Positions 1 to 5,603 of a stretch of DNA of 7,278 nucleotides are shown piece after piece. Every line of letters begins with the position of its first letter. The stretch's first letter is position 1. Under the pieces are notes generated by a model that made no database searches, was not told the origin of the DNA, and was given only the letters and a program-made list of their open reading frames with translations. This DNA comes from Deltaproteobacteria bacterium. GTDB taxonomy: Bacteria > Desulfobacterota > Binatia > UBA9968. The position numbers and the translations under genes were made by a program. The stretch lies in NCBI GenBank assembly GCA_021323355.1, contig JAJONK010000117.1:1-7278 (forward strand). The letters are read 5' to 3'.

Positions 1-1
1 T

Positions 2-505
2 GATCGCGCCGACGTCGAGTTTGAAGCCTTCTTGCTCGAAGTACTGTCCGACTTCCAAATCACCATCCCCGAGATTGGCACCGTACAAGCGAAGCAGCGG
101 CCTTACGTCTTTTTGACTTCAAATCGGACGCGCGAAATTCATGATGCCCTAAAGCGACGTTGTCTTTATCATTGGATCGAGTATCCAACCTTTGAAAAGG
201 AGCTGGAGATCATTTCGACCAAGTTTCCAGAGGTCGCGCCGGCAATGGCCAAGCAGATCTGCGCATTTATGCAGCGGGTTCGCGAGATGAATTTTTACAA
301 GAGGCCGGGTGTGGCCGAAACATTGGATTGGGCGACAGCTCTGATTGCCCTCAACCGAAAGGGATTGGACGACAAGACCGTCGTTGAAACGATGGGCTGT
401 GTATTCAAATATCGAGAAGATCTACACCATCTGAAAGAGCAAATCGAAGGAAAACATCTCAATTTGGATGCGTTGCTCAGGTCTTCGCCCGAATTGATGA
501 GTTAG
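2..505 (+). CDS. coxD: MoxR-family AAA+ ATPase, CoxD-like (5' end missing)
   Basis: This is the C-terminal 167 codons of a MoxR-type AAA+ ATPase; the open frame enters from the left edge, so the Walker A half lies outside. The first visible residues, DRADVEFEAFLLEVL, are the tail of Walker B and the helix after it in this family. A sensor-1 segment (VFLTSNRTREI) follows at about residues 36-46, then an arginine-finger-like ALKRRC at 49-54 and a sensor-2-like RPGVAETLDWA near residues 100-110. In cox operons the CoxD ATPase works with the VWA protein CoxE to assemble the Cu/Mo-sulfur site of CO dehydrogenase, and related pairs serve other xanthine-oxidase-family enzymes. The VWA gene starts 5 bases downstream, as expected for such a pair. 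The family call is firm. The specific CoxD role is inferred from neighbours, because the hydroxylase subunit genes are not visible. Confidence 0.88.
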   Translation, partial: DRADVEFEAFLLEVLSDFQITIPEIGTVQAKQRPYVFLTSNRTREIHDALKRRCLYHWIEYPTFEKELEIISTKFPEVAPAMAKQICAFMQRVREMNFYKRPGVAETLDWATALIALNRKGLDDKTVVETMGCVFKYREDLHHLKEQIEGKHLNLDALLRSSPELMS

Positions 506-510
506 CGGAT

Positions 511-1722
511 ATGGAAATTACTCCAGAAATCGTTGCAGCTGCAGTCAACAATTTTGCGGGGGTGCGTGGACACGGTACTGTGGCCAATTTACTCGCCTTC
601 GGGCGCGCTCTGAAGCAATTGGGGGTGAAGGTAAGTTTGAGCCAAGTCATCGACACGTCCCGCTCGCTCAATCTGGTGGATATCGGCGAGAAGGAGGATT
701 TTCGCGCTCTTCTGCGGTCCAATTTGATTTCTCAAGTGGAGGATTTTCCCGTCTTCGACATGGTCTTCGATTGCTTCTGGCGCGAACAGAACTATGAGCG
801 GGTGCCGATGGAAACGCTCGAGATTCAAGGAACGCCCACCGAATCTCAGGCGCAAGAAGGCGGCGAGGAGGAGGGGTTGGATGAAGCCTTTGCTGAAATG
901 CCGGCGAAAGAGAATGTCGAGTTGGAGAATCTGGACGAGTTTTCGATCCCGACCTACAGCGCCCAAGAGTTGCTCAACCGCAAAGATTTTAGCGAAATGA
1001 GTGTCGAGGAGAGTCGCGCGATCGCCCGCGCAATCTTGCTGATTGCCACGAAAATAGCCACCCAAATCAGCCGGCGCAAGAAACACTCGCGCAAAGGGGT
1101 CACAGTGGACCCGCGCTGGACCTTGCGAAAAAACATCAAATACGGGGGCGACGTGGTCGAGTTGGTCAACCGCAAGCGCCGCATCAAAAAAACCAAGGTA
1201 GTGCTGCTTTGTGATGTCAGCGGCTCGATGGATTGTTACAGTCGGTTTTTGATTCAATTCATGTACGGATTGCAGAATGAGCTATGGGGTGTTGAGACGT
1301 TTGTTTTTAGCACCTCGCTTACCCGTATCACCCATCTGATTCGCACCAAGGATATTGCCAATGCGCTGGAGCAGATCTCCGGCAGCATTTTGGGCTGGTC
1401 CGGCGGGACCAACATCGGCCGTTCTCTGCAAACCTTTAACCGAAATTTTGCTCCGGCCATGGTGACCTCCCGAACCATCGTCGTTATCATCAGTGACGGT
1501 TGGGACCGGGGCGACGTTAGCCTACTAGAGCGGCAGATGCAGGATCTAAAGCGTCGATGTAAGAAAGTGATCTGGCTCAATCCGCTGCTTGCCAGCGAAA
1601 ATTATGAGCCCTTGTGCAAGGGAATGCAGGCGGCCTTGCCGTACATCGATCTATTTTTGTCAGTTCATAATCTCAACAGTTTGGTCGCTTTGGGGCGCAC
1701 TTTACAGAAGATGGTGGCTTGA
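511..1722 (+). CDS. coxE: VWA-domain protein, CoxE-like partner of the MoxR ATPase
   Basis: This 403-residue protein has an alpha-helical N-terminal region (about 1-100), a strongly acidic linker (about 103-145), a basic stretch (about 185-228) and a C-terminal von Willebrand factor A domain (about 228-400). The metal-ion-dependent adhesion site looks complete: DVSGSMD from Asp235, Thr300 in GWSGGTNIGRS, and Asp329 in VVIISDGW. The length and layout match CoxE/YeaD-type VWA proteins encoded next to MoxR ATPases. It probably acts in the cytoplasm as the substrate-contacting partner of the upstream ATPase during maturation of a molybdenum hydroxylase. The ATG at 511 begins 5 bases after the upstream stop, with only a weak purine-rich lead (GCGGA), so translational coupling is likely. 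A long reverse-strand reading frame (589-1257) lies inside this gene and is treated as a shadow. The VWA call is firm; the Cox assignment depends on context. Confidence 0.92.
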   Translation: MEITPEIVAAAVNNFAGVRGHGTVANLLAFGRALKQLGVKVSLSQVIDTSRSLNLVDIGEKEDFRALLRSNLISQVEDFPVFDMVFDCFWREQNYERVPMETLEIQGTPTESQAQEGGEEEGLDEAFAEMPAKENVELENLDEFSIPTYSAQELLNRKDFSEMSVEESRAIARAILLIATKIATQISRRKKHSRKGVTVDPRWTLRKNIKYGGDVVELVNRKRRIKKTKVVLLCDVSGSMDCYSRFLIQFMYGLQNELWGVETFVFSTSLTRITHLIRTKDIANALEQISGSILGWSGGTNIGRSLQTFNRNFAPAMVTSRTIVVIISDGWDRGDVSLLERQMQDLKRRCKKVIWLNPLLASENYEPLCKGMQAALPYIDLFLSVHNLNSLVALGRTLQKMVA

Positions 1723-1734
1723 AATCGTCTCCAC

Positions 1735-1740
1735 GGAGGA
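1735..1740 (+). promoter_or_regulatory. Strong ribosome binding site (GGAGGA)
   Basis: GGAGGA lies 5 bases before the ATG at 1746. It decides the start of the small XdhC-like protein in favour of that ATG. A TTG at 1719 in the same frame overlaps the coxE stop but would place this site inside the coding region. It is the clearest Shine-Dalgarno match seen in the window. Confidence 0.75.
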
Positions 1741-1745
1741 AAATC

Positions 1746-2141
1746 ATGTCAGGTCAAGGAACGTGCTTTGAGGACCCCGCTTTAGAAGCCAAGAAGAAAG
1801 ACTCGGTTTATCATCAGGTAAAAGAGTTTCTCGACAAAGGCGAAACAGTCGCGGTGGCGACTATCGTTTCGGCCAAAGGCTCGACTCCGCGAGAAGTCGG
1901 CGCGAAAATGGTGGTCACGGCCTGGGGAGAAATTCTCGGCACCATTGGCGGTGGTTGCGGCGAGGCAGACGTCAAGCGCGAAGCTATTGAAGTCATCCGC
2001 ACGCGCAAACCGAGAATGGTGCGTGTAGATCTGCTCGATGACATTTCGTCCGACAGCCCGGCTGTTTGCGGCGGGATCATGAATATTTTTGTCGATCCTT
2101 GGTGGGAAGAGCGCGATCGGGAGCCGGCGGCCAAGGAATGA
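1746..2141 (+). CDS. XdhC/CoxI N-terminal domain protein (small, CoxI/CoxF-like)
   Basis: This 131-residue protein consists of the XdhC_CoxI N-terminal domain alone, with no Rossmann domain. Conserved family segments are visible: AVATIVSAKGSTPREVGAKM at about 36-55, LGTIGGGCGEADV at about 64-76 with Cys71, and AVCGGIMNIFVDP at about 106-118 with Cys108. XdhC proteins bind molybdenum cofactor and help its sulfuration and delivery to xanthine-dehydrogenase-type enzymes; CoxF and CoxI are the relatives in CO dehydrogenase operons. The gene follows the VWA gene after 23 bases, with a strong ribosome binding site, and overlaps the next gene by ATGA (2138-2141). The short length is natural rather than a truncation, because the missing Rossmann domain is supplied by the next gene. 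I leave the symbol blank because coxF and coxI cannot be told apart from sequence alone. Confidence 0.88.
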   Translation: MSGQGTCFEDPALEAKKKDSVYHQVKEFLDKGETVAVATIVSAKGSTPREVGAKMVVTAWGEILGTIGGGCGEADVKREAIEVIRTRKPRMVRVDLLDDISSDSPAVCGGIMNIFVDPWWEERDREPAAKE

Positions 2142-2908
2142 GCGCCCTTTCTGAAGAACTGGTGCGGATCAGCGAGCAAGGCTTATCCGCTGTTCTTGCG
2201 ACAATCGTCGAAGCGGAGGGAAGCGACCGTGTTCAAGCCGGCGCTAAATGCCTGGTAGTGGACGGTATTACCGAGACCGAGACGATCGGCGATTCGCGCG
2301 CGGTTGAGCGAATTGTTCGTGAGAGCGAGGCGATACTAAGCGGGGAGAAGTCCAAGCTCGTTCTAATTGAAATACCCGAGGGCGGAAGACTTCAGGTTTT
2401 TTTTGAAGTCATGTTGGCGCCGCCCAAGCTGATCGTTGTCGGCGCCGGCCATATCGCTGTGCCTCTGGTTCAAATCGCCAAGGTTCTAGATTTTCACGTC
2501 ACTGTCATTGACGATCGCCTCCTTTATGCCAATCGCGACAGGTTTCCGGCGGCTGATGAAGTGCTGGTTGGTGATATGGCGCAAATGTTGAAAGAGATGA
2601 GGATTACTCCATCCTGTTATATCGTCCTGATTACCCGCGGACATAAATATGATGAACCTTGTCTGCGCCAGATCCTTCACAGTAAAGCGAAATACATCGG
2701 TATGATCGGTAGCCGGCGCCGAATCAAGGCCTGCTTTCAAAGATTCCGTGACGAGGAGAAAATCGCCGAGGAAGTCATCGAGCGTGTGTACGCTCCGATA
2801 GGTCTGGATATCGCGACCGAGACACCGGCCGAAATTGCATTGTCAATTCTGGCTGAGGTGGTCAAGGTTCGTCGCGGCGGCAAGGCGGCATCGCTCTCTG
2901 GCCATTGA
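2138..2908 (+). CDS. XdhC/CoxF-family protein with C-terminal Rossmann domain
   Basis: This 256-residue protein has a degenerate XdhC_CoxI-like N-terminal domain (about 1-92) and a clear XdhC C-terminal Rossmann domain (about 95-245). Visible signatures are the nucleotide-binding loop LIVVGAGHIAVPL (98-110), a following VTVIDDR, VLITRGHKYDEPCL (163-176), YIGMIGSRRRI (186-196), and PIGLDIATETPAEIALSI (220-237). In the N-terminal domain the GGGC and CGG segments of the small upstream protein are replaced by IGDSRAVE and EGGRLQVFFE, so the conserved cysteines are gone. The ATG at 2138 overlaps the upstream stop (ATGA), implying translational coupling and possibly a fixed ratio of the two proteins. 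A longer in-frame start at 2066 would run inside the upstream gene and is disfavoured. The likely role is molybdenum cofactor handling for a xanthine-oxidase-family enzyme, together with the small protein. Confidence 0.9.
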   Translation: MSALSEELVRISEQGLSAVLATIVEAEGSDRVQAGAKCLVVDGITETETIGDSRAVERIVRESEAILSGEKSKLVLIEIPEGGRLQVFFEVMLAPPKLIVVGAGHIAVPLVQIAKVLDFHVTVIDDRLLYANRDRFPAADEVLVGDMAQMLKEMRITPSCYIVLITRGHKYDEPCLRQILHSKAKYIGMIGSRRRIKACFQRFRDEEKIAEEVIERVYAPIGLDIATETPAEIALSILAEVVKVRRGGKAASLSGH

Positions 2909-2923
2909 GCCGGCATTTGTTTA

Positions 2924-3349
2924 TTGGACGCCGCAGTGTCGCGCAGAATCGAAGGTGTGATTTTTTCGGACCTGGGCCAAGCGTCCAAATTTATGGCGCT
3001 AGACTGGGTGCAGGAAGCGCTTCGGGAAAGTTTGGGCTTTGCGCCGTACCCGGCTACTCTCAATCTGCAGCCATCAACGCCGCAGGATGCGCGGCTGTGG
3101 GAGCAAATCCAGAGAGAGGTTGCGGCGGTGCCACTGGCGCCGGTCCCGACCGGCTTCTGTAGCGCTGGGCTTTTTTTTGTCAGCTTACAACGATTGGCCG
3201 ACGGTGAGGAAACGGTCAGGGGAGCTGTACTACTTCCTGCCGTGGTCGATTATCCAAAAGACAAAATAGAAGTCGTTGCCCAGGTTCGAATAAAAGATGC
3301 GCTCTCTGTCAAGGATGGTGACCGCTTGGTCTTGGAGTTTGACGATTGA
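2924..3349 (+). CDS. DUF120 protein, archaeal-type CTP-dependent riboflavin kinase-like
   Basis: This protein of about 141 residues resembles archaeal RibK, which phosphorylates riboflavin to FMN using CTP. Family-like features are RIEGVIFSDLG at 8-18, LGFAPYPATLNLQ at 37-49 (the GF-PY-x-TLN motif, whose Thr45 and Asn47 match the metal-binding pair known in RibK), GAVLLPAV at 100-107, and the C-terminal KIEVVAQVRIKDALSVKDGD at 114-133. The glycine-rich nucleotide loop (GLGEG-like in archaea) reads SDLGQASKF here, so kinase activity is not assured. No ATG start exists: TTG at 2924 or GTG at 2936 are the options, both with weak ribosome binding sites. The preceding gene ends in the same reading frame at the TGA of 2906-2908. 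The gene overlaps ubiX by TTGA. A role in supplying FMN to UbiX and the later flavoproteins is inferred from context. A non-catalytic flavin- or CTP-binding role is the alternative. Confidence 0.8.
   Translation: MDAAVSRRIEGVIFSDLGQASKFMALDWVQEALRESLGFAPYPATLNLQPSTPQDARLWEQIQREVAAVPLAPVPTGFCSAGLFFVSLQRLADGEETVRGAVLLPAVVDYPKDKIEVVAQVRIKDALSVKDGDRLVLEFDD
3332..3337 (+). promoter_or_regulatory. Ribosome binding site for ubiX (TTGGAG)
   Basis: TTGGAG inside the end of the DUF120 gene ends 8 bases before the TTG at 3346. It supports that unusual start codon for ubiX. No alternative start lies before the conserved GISGATGA segment. Confidence 0.5.
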
Positions 3350-3999
3350 ATAACAAAAAGCGACTGATCGTTGGCATTTCCGGAGCGACCGGCGCTATTT
3401 ATGGCGTTCGCATGCTCGAGATCCTGGCGAAATTGGTTGAGATCGAAACTCATCTGGTTTTGAGCAAAGCGGGTCGAATGACGATCCAGGTGGAGACTCC
3501 GTACTCGTCTAAGGATGTCGAGGCGATGGCGGATGTCGTTCACGACGTTAACAATGTCGGAGCCAGCATCTCGAGCGGTTCCTTTCGCACTGAAGGCATG
3601 GTCATCGCGCCGTGCTCGATGAAGTCGATGAGCGGTATTGCGCATTCGCTCGGGGGCGACCTCCTAGTGCGCGCCGCTGATGTGGTATTAAAGGAGCGCA
3701 AAAAGCTTGTCCTCGTAGTACGGGAAACCCCGCTCCACTTGGGGCATCTCGAGGCGATGGTGTCGCTGACCCGAATGGGGGCGGTTATCTTTCCACCGGT
3801 GCCGGCTTTTTATCACCGTCCTAAAACATTGGATGACGTAATCAATCAGACAGTCACTCGTATCCTGGATCAGTTCGGCATCGATGTGAAACTATTTCAT
3901 CGATGGGATGACGAAGGAATGAGTCGTCATCCTGATGCCGGAAAAACCACCACGCTGGCGGCCGCCAAGGCCAGCCAGCGGATCAAAAAGCAGTCGTAA
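3346..3999 (+). CDS. ubiX: UbiX flavin prenyltransferase
   Basis: UbiX transfers a dimethylallyl group from DMAP (or DMAPP in some members) to FMN, forming prenylated FMN, the cofactor of UbiD-family decarboxylases. The family signatures are complete: the FMN-binding GISGATGAIYG at 10-20, APCSMKSMSGIAHS at 88-101, RAADVVLKERKKLVLVVRET at 109-128 with the expected catalytic Lys116, Arg126 and Glu127, PAFYHRP at 153-159 with Tyr156, and VTRILDQFGID at 170-180 with Arg172. At 217 residues it carries a basic C-terminal extension of about 30 residues beyond the usual end near 190. The start is TTG at 3346, overlapping the upstream TGA (TTGA). It lies between a riboflavin kinase-like gene and an IPP isomerase, which could provide its two substrates. 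No ubiD is present in the window. The enzyme assignment is secure; what consumes its product is unknown. Confidence 0.95.
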   Translation: MNNKKRLIVGISGATGAIYGVRMLEILAKLVEIETHLVLSKAGRMTIQVETPYSSKDVEAMADVVHDVNNVGASISSGSFRTEGMVIAPCSMKSMSGIAHSLGGDLLVRAADVVLKERKKLVLVVRETPLHLGHLEAMVSLTRMGAVIFPPVPAFYHRPKTLDDVINQTVTRILDQFGIDVKLFHRWDDEGMSRHPDAGKTTTLAAAKASQRIKKQS

Positions 4000-4017
4000 A
4001 GCGCTGCTTTGCTCGAC

Positions 4018-5070
4018 ATGCCAAGCCGCCGAGAGAATAAAGCTCTCACCAAGACCCAACAGCGAAAAAAGGAACATCTCGAGCTGTGTCTCGACAGCAA
4101 AACGATTTTGAGTCCAACAGGATCCGGTCTCGGTTCCTATACGTTTGTTCACAATGCATTGCCCGATCTCGACATAGACGAAATCGACACCGAGACAACC
4201 TTTCTGGGCAAGCGACTGAAGGCGCCTTTACTGATCTCCTCGATGACTGGCGGCTTCAGCTTGGCGCGAACTGTTAACCGCAACCTTGCGGCCGCGGCGC
4301 AAGAGCTCGGTTTGGCGATGGGGGTCGGGTCGCAGCGCGTCGCCATTGAGGAACCATCCGCCGCAGAATCTTTTCAAGTCAGGGAAGTTGCCCCGGACAT
4401 CCTCCTGCTCGCCAATCTCGGTGCTGTTCAACTCAATTACGGTTACGGTCTGGATCAGTGTCGACGCGCCGTGGAAATGATCGGTGCCGATGCCCTAATT
4501 TTACATCTGAACGTTCTCCAGGAAGCTGTCCAGCCCGAGGGCAATCGCAATTTTTCCGGCTTGACGGCTAAAATAGCGGCGATTTGTCGTGATCTGGAGG
4601 TAGCGGTGGTCGCCAAAGAAGTCGGCAGCGGCATCTCGGCCGAAGTTGCCGTGCGGCTTGCTCGTGCGGGCGTCAAAGCCATTGATGTCGCGGGCAAGGG
4701 CGGCACTTCTTGGTATGCGGTCGAAGCCTCCAGGGCCGCCAAGGCCGGGCAACCGGTGGATGTCTCGTTTGCCGACTGGGGTATTCCAACCGATCAATCT
4801 CTGATTGCGATACGGGAAGTTCTCCCAGAGATGACACTGGTCGCTTCCGGCGGTATTCGCTCCGGCTTGGACATGGCGAAAGCCATAGCTCTCGGGGCCG
4901 ATATGGCCGCTTTAGGTCAACCGCTGCTGGCGCCGGCATTAGAGTCCGCCGAAAAGGTGGTAAAATCGCTGCGTTCGATTATCTACGAGATCAAGGTGGC
5001 GATGTTGTGTGTCGGCGCTCGTGATCTTGGCGCTCTACGTAGAACTCCATTGTTGCGGCAATCCCTGTGA
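4018..5070 (+). CDS. fni: Type 2 isopentenyl-diphosphate delta-isomerase (FMN-dependent)
   Basis: This 350-residue protein is a full-length IDI-2, the FMN- and NAD(P)H-dependent enzyme that interconverts IPP and DMAPP. Diagnostic motifs are RKKEHLEL at 16-23, APLLISSMTGG at 69-79 (FMN site), MGVGSQRVAIE at 101-111, LLANLGAVQLN at 130-140, HLNVLQEAVQPEGNRNF at 163-179 (the substrate and metal site with Gln168 and Glu174-region acids), VVAKEVGSGIS at 197-207, IDVAGKGGTSW at 222-232, and VASGGIRSGLDMAKAIALGA at 275-294 (phosphate-binding end of the TIM barrel). The ATG at 4018 is preferred over an in-frame TTG at 4009; neither has a strong ribosome binding site. It starts 18 bases after ubiX. 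The enzyme serves general isoprenoid synthesis, but its position suggests it also supplies the dimethylallyl donor for UbiX. Confidence 0.95.
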   Translation: MPSRRENKALTKTQQRKKEHLELCLDSKTILSPTGSGLGSYTFVHNALPDLDIDEIDTETTFLGKRLKAPLLISSMTGGFSLARTVNRNLAAAAQELGLAMGVGSQRVAIEEPSAAESFQVREVAPDILLLANLGAVQLNYGYGLDQCRRAVEMIGADALILHLNVLQEAVQPEGNRNFSGLTAKIAAICRDLEVAVVAKEVGSGISAEVAVRLARAGVKAIDVAGKGGTSWYAVEASRAAKAGQPVDVSFADWGIPTDQSLIAIREVLPEMTLVASGGIRSGLDMAKAIALGADMAALGQPLLAPALESAEKVVKSLRSIIYEIKVAMLCVGARDLGALRRTPLLRQSL

Positions 5071-5081
5071 GCGTCTATAAA
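5053..5081 (+). promoter_or_regulatory. Possible weak sigma-70-like promoter before the split-barrel genes
   Basis: TTGCGG at 5053-5058 and TATAAA at 5076-5081 are 17 bases apart, the standard spacing. The -10 matches 5 of 6 consensus bases but the -35 only 3 of 6, and the -35 lies inside the end of fni. The 40-base interval after fni is the longest non-coding gap in the window, which makes an internal promoter here plausible but unproven. Confidence 0.22.
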
Positions 5082-5110
5082 TCCTATGCTCATTTGGTGC
5101 CGTGGCTTTT

Positions 5111-5590
5111 ATGCCTGACGATCTAAAGCAGCAGGTTATCCACTACCTCCAGACTCATAACACCATGACATTGGCGACTTGCGCCAACCAGGTGCCGTGG
5201 GCAGCCACGGTGTTTTATGCCAGTGAAGAATGGAAGCTCTATTTTTTTTCGGCGCCGCAATCGCGCCACTGTCAAAATCTCGCTGTCAACGCTCGAGTTG
5301 CAGTCACGATCCAAGAGGATTACAAGGATTGGCGCCGGATTAAAGGAATTCAGCTGGAAGGAACAGGGCTGCTGGTGGATTCAACTCTCGAGAAAACCAA
5401 GGCGATGGCCGTTTATGCGCGCAAGTATCCTGAGGTGATTAAGCTTTTCACGACCCCCGGCAGCGGAGTTTTTTACCAGGCCTTTCTTAAAGTCAAATTT
5501 TACTGCGTCGTTCCTGAGAAATTATATTTCATCGATAACGAGCAGGGCTTCGGCAAAAGGCAGGAGTTGGAGTTCAGGGAGCAGGCGTAG
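5111..5590 (+). CDS. PNPOx-like split-barrel flavin-binding protein, YhbP-like
   Basis: This 159-residue protein belongs to the pyridoxamine 5'-phosphate oxidase-like FMN-binding split-barrel superfamily. Seen directly are TMTLATCANQVPWAATVFY at 18-36, KLYFFSAPQSRHCQNLAVN at 42-60, RVAVTIQEDYKDWRRIKGIQ at 62-81 and LEGTGLLVD at 82-90; the last two are characteristic of the YhbP (COG3787) group. Members bind FMN, F420 or heme, and most have no assigned reaction, so no substrate is claimed. The ATG at 5111 is chosen over an in-frame GTG at 5102; neither has a good ribosome binding site. It follows three genes concerned with flavin or FMN-dependent chemistry and precedes a second split-barrel gene by 13 bases, which favours FMN as ligand, though this is inference. 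Confidence 0.82.
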   Translation: MPDDLKQQVIHYLQTHNTMTLATCANQVPWAATVFYASEEWKLYFFSAPQSRHCQNLAVNARVAVTIQEDYKDWRRIKGIQLEGTGLLVDSTLEKTKAMAVYARKYPEVIKLFTTPGSGVFYQAFLKVKFYCVVPEKLYFIDNEQGFGKRQELEFREQA

Positions 5591-5591
5591 C

Positions 5592-5597
5592 AAAGGA
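5592..5597 (+). promoter_or_regulatory. Ribosome binding site (AAAGGA) for the second split-barrel gene
   Basis: AAAGGA in the 13-base gap ends 6 bases before the ATG at 5604. This is good spacing and fixes that start. Confidence 0.6.
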
Positions 5598-5603
5598 TGG
5601 ACA

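Noticed and set aside
589..1257. Long reverse-strand reading frame (222 codons) opposite the VWA gene
   Set aside because: It lies wholly inside a gene with a complete MIDAS motif, shows no recognisable domain, and is the kind of antisense opening expected from GC-biased codon use.
2066..2137. Earlier start for the large XdhC-like protein
   Set aside because: The extra 24 residues lie inside the upstream coding region and match nothing in the family; the ATGA overlap at 2138 is a typical coupled start.
2900..2930. FMN riboswitch or other RNA leader before the flavin cassette
   Set aside because: Only 15 bases separate the genes, leaving no room for an aptamer.
2905..3162. Alternative + strand frame overlapping the DUF120 gene, with an ATG start
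   Set aside because: It shows no family motif, while the 2924-3349 frame carries the RibK-like TLN motif and C-terminal signature.
3998..4010. Small inverted repeat (AAAGC-GCT-GCTTT) at the ubiX stop as a terminator
   Set aside because: The 5-bp stem has no following T-run and the next gene begins 8 bases later, so it is probably chance.
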